Assembly (NCBI RefSeq): GCF_000173615.1 | Contig: NZ_ABZS01000059.1 | Location: 1 to 8,719, forward strand | Origin: Sulfurihydrogenibium yellowstonense SS-5 | GTDB lineage: Bacteria; Aquificota; Aquificia; Aquificales; Hydrogenothermaceae | Reading direction: 5' to 3' | DNA: 8,719 nt | In this document: positions 1-5,682 of the stretch, piece by piece | How the letters are laid out: every line of letters starts with the position of its first letter | Numbering within the stretch: position 1 is the first letter of the stretch | Translations under genes and position numbers: made by a program | Notes under the pieces: generated by a model | What the model saw: the letters and a program-made list of their open reading frames with translations, nothing else | What the model was told of the DNA's origin: nothing | The model's database searches: none

Positions 1-78
1 AATCTCATACTTTTCTTTTCAAGTCAAAAAATCAAAAAAGGGATCCTTCGGACTTACGTCCTCAGGATGGCAAAAAGG
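1..78. repeat. Degenerate copy A of a dispersed hairpin repeat
   Basis: Positions 1-8 (aatctcat) match the end of the right arm of the elements at 4196-4371 and 5506-5682. Positions 43-68 match their left arm and fold into a hairpin: ATCCT pairs with AGGAT, a TC/TC internal mismatch follows, then GGAC pairs with GTCC around a TTAC loop. The order of arms (right-arm end first, then left arm) differs from the complete copies, and no recognisable terminal sequence precedes it. This is therefore probably a rearranged remnant, or the junction of two copies, the first cut off by the window edge. Confidence 0.6.
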
Positions 79-82
79 TAAA

Positions 83-111
83 CTTACAAAAATTTTGGAG
101 CACCTTATAAA
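83..111 (+). promoter_or_regulatory. Candidate sigma-70-type promoter for the sdhB-like gene
   Basis: CTTACA (83-88, four of six matches to the -35 consensus) lies 17 bp before TATAAA (106-111, five of six matches to the -10 consensus). It would give a leader of roughly 85 nt. In DNA this AT-rich such matches arise by chance, so the call is tentative. Confidence 0.3.
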
Positions 112-138
112 ATTTCTCTTATTTCACTCCCTCACTTT

Positions 139-155
139 AATCATAGAAAATGATT
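139..155. promoter_or_regulatory. Dyad AATCAT-N5-ATGATT upstream of the sdhB-like gene
   Basis: A perfect 6-bp inverted repeat with a 5-bp spacer lies about 47 bp before the start codon and downstream of the candidate promoter. Its size and spacing suit a dimeric regulator site, but I do not recognise a specific regulator. It could also be a chance palindrome in AT-rich DNA. Confidence 0.2.
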
Positions 156-201
156 TAAAATTTTGTTAAATTTAAAACAAAATAGTTAAAGAGGTCTCTG
201 T

Positions 202-912
202 ATGATTATTAAGATAAACAGAAATGGTAATTATCAGACTTATGAGATAAATAACATTGAAGATAGAACTACTATTTTAGAAGTTTTGGAGCAAATTAAA
301 AATTATCAGGACCCGAGTTTATCATACAGAGCCCAATGTAGAGCTTCCATTTGCGGAACCTGTGCAGTGAAAGTAAATAGTCAAACAGTCTTAGCATGTA
401 AAACAAAAGTAAAAGATTTAGCGGTTAATGATGAAATAGTGATAGAGCCTTTATCCAACATGCCTGTTATAAAAGATTTAGTTGTAGACCATGATGAATT
501 TTTAAATAAATTAAAAAAAGCCAAGGCATGGCTTATTCCAAAAGAACCTTTTGAAAAGGTCTATCCCGAGGATTTGGCAACATATGACAGAGAAACAGAC
601 TGTATTTTGTGCGGAATTTGTTATAGTGTTTGTCCAGCTTTTACAAATGATAAAGATTTTGGCGGTCCTATAAACTTTGTTAAAATTTTTAGATTTTGGA
701 AAGATAAAAACGATGCGTTAAATGATGAAAGAATACAAACAGCCGCTGAAAATAATATAACTTCATGCATACATTGTAAATACTGCACTTTTTCATGTCC
801 AAAACAAATTCCAGTAGAAGAAGACATCTTACAATTAGAATTCTATGGAAAGCAAAAAGGCATAATCAAAAAGCAAGAAGACTTTGGATTTAACTTTGGA
901 TTTGGATTTTAG
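202..912 (+). CDS. sdhB: Succinate dehydrogenase/fumarate reductase iron-sulfur subunit
   Basis: This subunit passes electrons between the membrane or partner subunit and the FAD subunit of succinate dehydrogenase/fumarate reductase. In a reductive TCA autotroph the likely direction is fumarate reduction. The 236 residues match the usual length. An N-terminal plant-type [2Fe-2S] domain has C46, C51, C54 and C66. A C-terminal ferredoxin-like domain has C134/C137/C140/C144-Pro and C189/C192/C195/C199-Pro. C192 is extra compared with classical SdhB, where this position is not Cys and the centre is [3Fe-4S]; the protein may carry a second [4Fe-4S] cluster. The C-terminus is an odd Phe/Gly run (227-236). 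The start is supported by AAAGAGGT (188-195), six bases upstream. No flavoprotein or anchor gene is adjacent, so partners must be encoded elsewhere. A TfrB-like or heterodisulfide-linked role is an alternative. Confidence 0.9.
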   Translation: MIIKINRNGNYQTYEINNIEDRTTILEVLEQIKNYQDPSLSYRAQCRASICGTCAVKVNSQTVLACKTKVKDLAVNDEIVIEPLSNMPVIKDLVVDHDEFLNKLKKAKAWLIPKEPFEKVYPEDLATYDRETDCILCGICYSVCPAFTNDKDFGGPINFVKIFRFWKDKNDALNDERIQTAAENNITSCIHCKYCTFSCPKQIPVEEDILQLEFYGKQKGIIKKQEDFGFNFGFGF

Positions 913-1153
913 TAAGATGTAAGAGTTAGCATTCTGGCTCCTCCACCGCTTCTGATTTTTATCTACATAATGCATTTTACGTCTAATGTTATTGCAAAAG
1001 CCCTGTTAAACATCGCAAAGCATTTATGTTAAAATTTAGATATGTTGAAAAATAAGAAAAACACTGTAGTGTAAGCCATAATTATAAACAAAAATAAAAG
1101 ATTGATTATACCTCGGGTGAGAAATTCAAATATAAATAGAATACCTAAAAAAA

Positions 1154-1203
1154 CTCCTTGGTGGCAGTTAAAATTTTAATAGCAAAAATTCCACCAAGGA
1201 GGT
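1154..1203 (+). promoter_or_regulatory. Hairpin covering the transposase Shine-Dalgarno
   Basis: CTCCTTGGTGG (1154-1164) and CCACCAAGGAG (1191-1201) are perfect 11-bp inverted repeats with a 26-nt AT-rich loop. The right arm contains most of the ribosome binding site AAGGAGGT (1196-1203), which lies 4 nt before the transposase ATG at 1208. In RNA read through from outside, the site would be paired and closed. A transcript starting inside the loop would lack the left arm and be translatable. This resembles the protection against outside transcription known from IS10 and IS50, and is inferred here from the sequence alone. Confidence 0.65.
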
Positions 1204-1207
1204 AAAA

Positions 1208-1842
1208 ATGCAAAACTCTAATCTTTATTCACAATATTTCAAAAAATCTCTGAGCATTTAACTATACTTTTAAACATTCAATCAAAAAAGAAAGCAGGTA
1301 GGCCACCTAAGGTATCTGATTTACAACTTGCAGCTTTATATATCACATCCTACATTTCAAACACTCCTATTCTTACACTTGCCAGATTTTTAATTTATCC
1401 TTCTATTCAATCTTGGCATCTGTTTAGAAAATCAAAATCAGAAAGAGTTTACAAAATCCTCAGAGAATATTGGCTAAGAAGAATTGCTATTATTATGATA
1501 CTTAAAATTGTTCTTGGAAAAAAGAAAGCTTATAGTAGATGGTACTATAATTGAAGTAGCAAGATTAAGTAGAGCAAAAACTAAAAAGATAAAAAGAGTT
1601 TCAGGAAAAAGATATTGGGTAAAAAGAAAGAGGAAAATATACAGCGAGCATTTGAAGAAAGAGATAGAATATGTGAAGATAAACAAGAAAAGAGTAAAAG
1701 ACAAATTATTGAAGCAGTGAATTCTCAAATAAAGAATTTCAATCTTATAGGTAGATGGAGAAAGGTTAAGACTTTTGTTGCTTATCTATATGCATATGCT
1801 ATTGGTTATAGCTTTTTTAGAAAAAGTAAACTATGGAGGTAA
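1208..1842 (+). pseudogene. Broken DDE-type transposase
   Basis: The reading starts at ATG 1208 behind a strong ribosome binding site and stops after 17 codons (TAA 1259-1261). A second frame continues the protein from 1261 to a TGA at 1552-1554 and includes KKKAGRPPKVSDLQLAAL, a typical transposase N-terminal region. A third frame (1508-1720) carries LIVDGTIIEVARLSRAK, whose Asp is a candidate first catalytic residue. A fourth (1615-1842) carries RQIIEAVNSQIKNF, whose Glu is a candidate last catalytic residue, and ends in a basic aromatic tail. At least three frame changes are needed, and the stretch between the putative Asp and Glu is too short, so the central catalytic part appears deleted. 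It cannot encode an active enzyme. The family is not securely recognised; IS982-like or IS5-like are the main options. Confidence 0.75.
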
Positions 1843-1909
1843 TTTCTCGCCCAAGGTATATAATCATTGCTTTTTATATTATCTAAACTAATATCGCCTG
1901 CATAAGAAG

Positions 1910-1938
1910 TTTAATATATACATACTTTATGCTATAAT
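1910..1938 (+). promoter_or_regulatory. Extended -10 promoter for the herA operon
   Basis: TGC-TATAAT (1930-1938) is a perfect extended -10 element. A weak -35, TTTAAT (1910-1915), lies 17 bp before TATAAT. Transcription would start near 1945, about 27 nt before the herA start. The promoter lies outside the decayed insertion sequence, so the operon does not depend on it. Confidence 0.6.
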
Positions 1939-1971
1939 TTCAAAATAAACAAGTAATATAAAGGTAAAAAA

Positions 1972-3534
1972 ATGGAAAAGCTTGGAATAGTTGTAGGTTC
2001 TACAAAACCAAACAGAGTTAATTTCTTATCTAATAAACCACTCAGACTTGGTCAGTTTGTGATTTTAAAATACTTTGACGGCGATGAAGAAATAAGACTT
2101 CTTGGGATGATTAACAAAGTTGAAAGAGAAAATAAATATATTCCGGAAGATATTCCAAATTATGAAAAAATTGACAGATTGATAAAAGAAAGTTCAAGCG
2201 AGACAAAGGTTAAAGGAGAAATTCAAATTCTTGGAAAAATCGCAGAAAGAGATAGCGGAGTAACTCTCGAATTTCAAAGGACGCCTCCCCTTCCGGCGTC
2301 AGAAGTTTTAAAGCCGCCAAAAGAAATATTAGAGAGACTCTTTGGCTCAAAAGGAAAAAATTATATAAAAATTGGAAAACTTTTAAGTGAAGCAGAAGAC
2401 GTAAATGTGTATATTGATATTAATCAAATCGTTTTAAGGCATCTTGCAATCCTTGCAATCACAGGAGCAGGAAAGTCTAACACAGTATCGGTACTGCTTG
2501 ACAATATAGTTAATTTAAAAGGAACTGTTGTTGTGTTTGATTTTCATGGAGAATATACAAGAGCTGAATTTAGAAGAGATGGAAAAAATGTTGTAAATGT
2601 TATAAAACCCCTCGTTGACCCAACTACCCTTGATAGAAAAGATTTTGCAAAGCTAATAGGAATTAGAGAAAATGCAACTATTCAGTATAGATACTTTAAA
2701 TATGCAGTTGATAAAGTAGAAAAAGACTTAGAAGATGAAAAAGGCGATGATTGGAAAAGGTTTGTAGAGACTGAACGTTTTTTTGAAAGATTGATTGGTG
2801 AGCTTGAAAGTTGGAAGGATGAAGAAAAATCATCTCCATTTAAAGGTAAAATCAGAGAAGAGTCTCTTTATGAAGTTATAAATAAAATTGAAGATACAAT
2901 GGTAGACCTAAGCCATATAATAAAAATTGGTGCAAAAGACCTTATAGAAAATATAAGACCGGGCATGGTAAATGTTTTTGATTTTTCAGAAGTTGATGAA
3001 GAAGTAGCAGATGCCCTTGCATCTAACATTTTAAAACATTCTTTAATAGAAAGAAAAAAAGCAGTAAGAGGAAGTGATAGCAAAATTCCAAACCCAATTT
3101 TAATCGTTGTTGAAGAAGCCCATATTCTTGCAGGTGTTAAATCCGATACAGACTCTAAATATTGGATGACAAGAATAGCAAGAGAGGGTAGAAAGTTTGG
3201 ACTTGGATTATGTGTTGTTACACAAAGACCAAAAGGCTTAGATAAAGAAATTTTATCTCAGATGAACAACATGATAATACTAAAACTTGTTGAACCAGAA
3301 GACCAAAAGCATGTTCAAAGTGCAAGTGAATCATTATCCTCTGAGCTTATGGAATACCTGCCATCTCTTAACCCAGGAGAAGCTATAATTCTTGGAAATA
3401 TGACAAAAATTCCACTACTGATCAAGATTGACAAAGCTAAAGGAAAAATACAAGGTAATGATATACCGGTTGTTGATAGATGGCTTGGCTCAGAAGAAAA
3501 GGTGAGTAAGTTGGAAGATTTAAAGGACTTTTAA
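1972..3534 (+). CDS. herA: HerA-type ATPase/DNA translocase (HAS-barrel, DUF87)
   Basis: HerA proteins are hexameric FtsK-like DNA translocases. In archaea they work with the nuclease NurA and Mre11-Rad50 in end resection; some bacterial relatives act in phage defence. This 520-residue protein has the full layout: an N-terminal HAS-barrel (about 1-100), Walker A TGAGKS (164-169), the HerA-typical FDFHGEY (189-195), an inserted charged helical region (about 245-325), Walker B ILIVVEEAH (376-384), the candidate arginine-finger segment IAREGRKFG (402-410) and the sensor-like VTQRP (416-420). All key motifs look intact. The start is supported by AAAGGT (1960-1965). The stop is one base before the next ATG, so the two genes are almost certainly co-transcribed. 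No NurA, Mre11 or Rad50 gene is present in the window. The HerA assignment is firm; the pathway is not. Confidence 0.88.
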   Translation: MEKLGIVVGSTKPNRVNFLSNKPLRLGQFVILKYFDGDEEIRLLGMINKVERENKYIPEDIPNYEKIDRLIKESSSETKVKGEIQILGKIAERDSGVTLEFQRTPPLPASEVLKPPKEILERLFGSKGKNYIKIGKLLSEAEDVNVYIDINQIVLRHLAILAITGAGKSNTVSVLLDNIVNLKGTVVVFDFHGEYTRAEFRRDGKNVVNVIKPLVDPTTLDRKDFAKLIGIRENATIQYRYFKYAVDKVEKDLEDEKGDDWKRFVETERFFERLIGELESWKDEEKSSPFKGKIREESLYEVINKIEDTMVDLSHIIKIGAKDLIENIRPGMVNVFDFSEVDEEVADALASNILKHSLIERKKAVRGSDSKIPNPILIVVEEAHILAGVKSDTDSKYWMTRIAREGRKFGLGLCVVTQRPKGLDKEILSQMNNMIILKLVEPEDQKHVQSASESLSSELMEYLPSLNPGEAIILGNMTKIPLLIKIDKAKGKIQGNDIPVVDRWLGSEEKVSKLEDLKDF

Positions 3535-3535
3535 A

Positions 3536-4192
3536 ATGTTTAGAGATAGAGAAGAGGCGGGAAGATTACTTATTGAGCTTTTAAAGAAATATAAGATTGA
3601 TAAGGAAAAAACTGTTATTTTAGCCATTCCAAGAGGGGGCGTTCCGGTTGCTTATGAAGTTTCTAAAAAGCTTGGGATACCATTTTCGTTGGTCATTACT
3701 AAGAAATTAGCTCCTCTTAGAGACCCTGAAGCAGCATTTGGAGCAATTGCACCGGATGGAAGTCAAGTAATAGATGAAGTCTATATGAAATATATGGGAG
3801 TATCCTCTTCAGAGCTTGAAATTGTAAGAGAAAATGCATTAAAAGAGATAAAAAACAGAATTATAAAATATCTAAATGGAAAAGAGCCAAACTTAGAAGG
3901 TAAAGATGTTATTATAATTGATGATGGAATAGCTACAGGGTATACAGCAATAGCTGCAGCGATGTACGTAAAAAATAAAGGTGCTAATAATGTATACCTT
4001 GCTACTCCAGTATGTCCGACAGATAGCATTCCAAGAGTAAAGAAATATTTTGATGATGTATTTTTCTATGAAAAATCAGATTCTCCATTTTTTGCAGTAG
4101 GTGCAGTTTATGAAGATTTCCATCAAGTAAGCGACCAAGATATGTTTTTTATCATTGAAGAAGCCAAAAAGAATGGGTTATTTTATATTTAA
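3536..4192 (+). CDS. Predicted phosphoribosyltransferase (COG1926-like)
   Basis: This 218-residue type I phosphoribosyltransferase-fold protein has a PRPP-binding motif at 125-137 (VIIIDDGIATGYT, with acidic pair D129/D130) and a pyrophosphate-loop-like AIPRGGVPVA (30-39). The opening FRDREEAGRLL is typical of the poorly characterised COG1926 group, whose substrate is not established. No hydrolase domain is fused to it, unlike some relatives. The family often accepts a nucleobase, but no specificity can be read here. The gene begins one base after the herA stop and has no clear ribosome binding site beyond the end of herA, so translation is probably coupled. Its last codons form the left copy of a 22-bp direct repeat flanking the following element. 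A role in nucleotide salvage or in nucleotide signalling linked to HerA are both open. Confidence 0.82.
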   Translation: MFRDREEAGRLLIELLKKYKIDKEKTVILAIPRGGVPVAYEVSKKLGIPFSLVITKKLAPLRDPEAAFGAIAPDGSQVIDEVYMKYMGVSSSELEIVRENALKEIKNRIIKYLNGKEPNLEGKDVIIIDDGIATGYTAIAAAMYVKNKGANNVYLATPVCPTDSIPRVKKYFDDVFFYEKSDSPFFAVGAVYEDFHQVSDQDMFFIIEEAKKNGLFYI

Positions 4193-4194
4193 AA
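4173..4194 (+). repeat. Left copy of the direct repeat flanking element B
   Basis: Matches 4383-4404 at 20 of 22 positions. It covers the last codons and stop of the phosphoribosyltransferase gene (Gly-Leu-Phe-Tyr-Ile-stop) and ends one base before the element's left end. Confidence 0.6.
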
Positions 4195-4195
4195 T

Positions 4196-4371
4196 GCTTT
4201 GGGGCAAGAAATTAGTGGTTTTTATGAAATTTAAAAATGAGTTCCTTCGGCCTTCGGCCTCAGGATGACAGTGAAATATTGATTGATAAATATCAGAGAA
4301 AAGATAACCTTTATTGTCATTCTGAAGCCGGCAAAGAATCTCATACTATTAATAAATTTTTCACCCGACGT
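4196..4371 (+). mobile_element. MITE-like non-coding element, copy B
   Basis: The element is about 176 bp, carries no gene, and aligns along its whole length with 5506-5682. Its ends (GGGGCAAGAAATT at 4201-4213; reverse complement of the right end CGTCGGGTGAAAAATT) resemble those of the decayed insertion sequence at 1108-1859. Inside are two arms that are inverted repeats of each other (4237-4270 and 4315-4344); each is also a hairpin on its own. The left hairpin pairs TCCT with AGGA and GGCC with GGCC. The right one pairs ATTCT with AGAAT around GCCGGC. The sequence may extend to about 4382, since 4372-4382 belongs to neither the repeat nor copy C. Hairpins this close to a stop codon could also help end herA-operon transcription. 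Confidence 0.7.
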
Positions 4372-4399
4372 TTAACAGGCATATGGATTATTTTATACT
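4372..4399 (+). promoter_or_regulatory. Candidate promoter for the cytochrome gene
   Basis: TTAACA (4372-4377) lies 16 bp before TATACT (4394-4399). The -35 is at the right edge of element B and the -10 lies in the right copy of the flanking direct repeat. If real, the insertion supplied part of the promoter. The match is fair, but the region is AT-rich. Confidence 0.35.
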
Positions 4400-4404
4400 T
4401 AAAA
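4383..4404 (+). repeat. Right copy of the direct repeat flanking element B
   Basis: Matches 4173-4194 at 20 of 22 positions. Read in the same frame it still spells Gly-Leu-Phe-Tyr-Thr-stop, a ghost of the phosphoribosyltransferase C-terminus (ending Gly-Leu-Phe-Tyr-Ile). It is separated from the conserved right end of the element by about 11 bp. Confidence 0.6.
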
Positions 4405-4425
4405 ATTTTTTAAAGGAGGTGTAAG

Positions 4426-5019
4426 ATGAAAAAGTTATCATTTTTAGTAGCAGCCGGGTTATTGTTTGGTTGCACAACAACGCAAACAGTTCAAGTACCA
4501 CAAGAAAAAGAGCCAAAAATAAAAGAAATTGGTGAAGCAACATCTATGAAACTGCTTAAAACATTAAGAGGTGAGCTTTTAAATGCAATGCAACAAGGCG
4601 GACCAGACCAAGCTACAGAAGTTTGTTCTAAAAAAGCTATGACTTTGACAAAGCAAATAGAAAATGAAACAGGTTATAGCATAAAAAGAACTACTTTCAA
4701 ATACAGAAACCCGGCTAACAAACCGGATAAATATGAAGAAGAAGCATTAAACTACTTTGAAGAAGCAATCAAATCAGGTAAAATGCCGGCTTATTATGTT
4801 CAGGCTATAAAAGAAAATAATAAAATAGTTTACAGATACTACAAACCTCAAAAAGTAGAAGGTTTATGCTTAACATGTCATGGCGACCCGTCATTAATGG
4901 ACCCAAACCTTGTTAAAAAGATTAAGACTTTATACCCTACAGATATGGCTGTGGGTTATAAAGAGGGGGACTTTAGAGGTGTTGTTAGAGTTTCTATTCC
5001 TGAGGATAAATTAAAATAA
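4426..5019 (+). CDS. Lipoprotein c-type cytochrome with Tll0287-like (DUF3365) domain
   Basis: This is a 197-residue exported haem protein. A lysine-led signal peptide ends in a lipobox (LFGC, C16), predicting lipid anchoring on the outside of the inner membrane or on the outer membrane. A charged linker follows, then a PAS-like Tll0287/DUF3365 domain. CLTCH (148-152) is a c-type haem attachment site, with H152 as one axial ligand. C67 in EVCSKKA aligns with the position that supplies the unusual second, Cys ligand in cyanobacterial Tll0287 (from memory of that structure). Such domains are thought to serve in redox sensing or electron transfer; the partner is unknown. A strong ribosome binding site AAAGGAGGT (4412-4420) supports the start. 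The gene stands alone today, but may once have followed the phosphoribosyltransferase gene by about 23 bp. Confidence 0.85.
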   Translation: MKKLSFLVAAGLLFGCTTTQTVQVPQEKEPKIKEIGEATSMKLLKTLRGELLNAMQQGGPDQATEVCSKKAMTLTKQIENETGYSIKRTTFKYRNPANKPDKYEEEALNYFEEAIKSGKMPAYYVQAIKENNKIVYRYYKPQKVEGLCLTCHGDPSLMDPNLVKKIKTLYPTDMAVGYKEGDFRGVVRVSIPEDKLK

Positions 5020-5030
5020 AATAAATAAAT

Positions 5031-5046
5031 GGGGCTTTAAAGCCCC
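5031..5046. terminator. Bidirectional intrinsic terminator
   Basis: GGGGCTTTAAAGCCCC is a perfect palindrome between two convergent genes. It is followed by CCTTT on the plus strand and, on the minus strand, by a T-rich stretch interrupted by A. It probably ends both the cytochrome and ferredoxin transcripts. Confidence 0.7.
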
Positions 5047-5063
5047 CCTTTCAAAAATTTATA

Positions 5064-5288
5064 TCACTCTTCAATTACTTCCGTTACTAATGCACCGGAT
5101 GGGCATTCTTCTGTAACTTCTAATACTCTTTGAGCTAATTCGCCTTCGATGATAGCACCATCACCACCAACCTCAGCTTTGACTTGTGCAATTCCATCTC
5201 CAGCGTCTTCATAAACTTCTGGAACTTCGTTATAGCAGAGTGCGCAAGCCGTGCAAAGGTCTTTGTCTACTTGAACTTTTACCTTCAT
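5064..5288 (-). CDS. fdx: Single [4Fe-4S] ferredoxin
   Basis: This 74-residue acidic ferredoxin is of the one-cluster type found in thermophiles and sulfate reducers. The ligands are C12, C15 and C18 (CTACALC) plus C62 followed by Pro. The second cluster site of 2[4Fe-4S] ferredoxins is absent, and its region is occupied by a spacer rich in Gly and acidic residues. It is a cytoplasmic low-potential carrier. In reductive TCA organisms such ferredoxins feed pyruvate and 2-oxoglutarate synthases, which is the likely role here by inference. The start is set by AGGAGGT (minus strand, 5300-5294), five bases before ATG. The gene is monocistronic with its own promoter and converges on the cytochrome gene across a shared terminator. 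Confidence 0.92.
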   Translation of the reverse strand: MKVKVQVDKDLCTACALCYNEVPEVYEDAGDGIAQVKAEVGGDGAIIEGELAQRVLEVTEECPSGALVTEVIEE

Positions 5289-5329
5289 AACATACCTCCT
5301 ATAGAATTTTTTAATGAAGTAGCTTTAAT

Positions 5330-5358
5330 AGTATAGCTTATTATATATAAATTTTCAA
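5330..5358 (-). promoter_or_regulatory. Sigma-70-type promoter for the ferredoxin gene
   Basis: On the minus strand, TTGAAA (5358-5353) and TATACT (5335-5330) are separated by exactly 17 bp. Both hexamers match the consensus at five of six positions. The resulting leader would be about 35 nt. This is one of the two best promoter matches in the window. Confidence 0.6.
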
Positions 5359-5469
5359 ATAAAACAAGGTTATAATTCTGACCAAAATCACAGTAAATAT
5401 GCATATTAAAAAAGCAGACAATTAAAAGTAAGTTTAATCACAGATACCAAAATCCAAAACCCCCACCTA

Positions 5470-5478
5470 TGATATAAT
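5470..5478 (+). promoter_or_regulatory. Extended -10 element for the carboxyltransferase operon
   Basis: TGATATAAT is a perfect extended -10 element, the same type as that before herA. No good -35 is seen 16-18 bp upstream. Transcription would start near 5485, inside the left direct repeat, so the present leader of about 260 nt would contain all of element C. Nothing else recognisable lies between this site and the ferredoxin promoter. Confidence 0.5.
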
Positions 5479-5503
5479 TTTATGAATTTTTGATAGATAA
5501 AAT
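5477..5503 (+). repeat. Left copy of the 27-bp direct repeat flanking element C
   Basis: Matches 5683-5709 at 26 of 27 positions; the first 22 bases are identical. It ends just before the left end of the element and begins in the last bases of the putative -10 element. Confidence 0.8.
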
Positions 5504-5505
5504 TC

Positions 5506-5682
5506 ACCTTGGGGTGAGAAATTAGTAATTTTTATAGAATTTAAAAATGAGATCCTTCGGTTTTACGGCCTCAGGATGACAGGAAAAGGTTGAATGATAA
5601 ATATCAGAGATAAGGATAGCCTAAGATGTCATTCTGAGCGAAGCGAAGAATCTCATGTTTTTTTGAATTTCTCGCCTGACGT
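5506..5682 (+). mobile_element. MITE-like non-coding element, copy C
   Basis: The element is about 177 bp, has no coding capacity, and is homologous to copy B over its whole length in the same orientation. The left end ACCTTGGGGTGAGAAATT (5506-5523) and the reverse complement of the right end (ACGTCAGGCGAGAAATT) share GAGAAATT and adjoining bases with the ends of the decayed insertion sequence. Two arms (5547-5581 and 5627-5656) are inverted repeats of each other, and each is also a hairpin. The right arm, containing CATTCTGAGCGAAGCGAAGA, resembles a palindromic repeat I recall as widespread in bacterial genomes. It is probably moved by a transposase acting in trans. Confidence 0.75.

Larger units (their letters stand above)
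1108..1859 (+). mobile_element. Decayed insertion sequence with 19-bp terminal inverted repeats
   Basis: The left end (1108-1126) and the reverse complement of the right end (1841-1859) match at 17 of 19 positions: atacctcgggtgagaaatt against ataccttgggcgagaaatt. Between them lies one transposase gene in broken frames that ends inside the right repeat. The element spans about 750 bp, short for a DDE insertion sequence, which fits an internal deletion. No clear target duplication is seen; the flanks are instead partly inverted (tgattat at left, ataatca at right), so the insertion site may have been palindromic. The inner end sequence GGGYGAGAAATT recurs at the ends of the elements at 4196-4371 and 5506-5682. 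The family is uncertain; IS982-like is my best guess. Confidence 0.75.

Noticed and set aside
913..1107. Terminator or small gene after the SdhB-like gene
   Set aside because: I found no stable GC-rich hairpin with a T-run and no credible reading frame. The short ACACT/AGTGT dyad at 1061-1072 is too weak to call.
1508..1842. Two overlapping small open frames as separate basic proteins
   Set aside because: Together with upstream frames they spell pieces of one transposase between matching inverted ends, so they are fragments of a pseudogene.
3097..3123. HerA Walker B written with Glu-Glu instead of Asp-Glu, as a sign of inactivity
   Set aside because: VVEEAH is a normal form of Walker B in HerA proteins, and the other catalytic motifs are present.
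43..5656. Repeated hairpin units as a possible CRISPR array
   Set aside because: The copies lie far apart, are long and internally palindromic, and have no regular spacers or cas genes.
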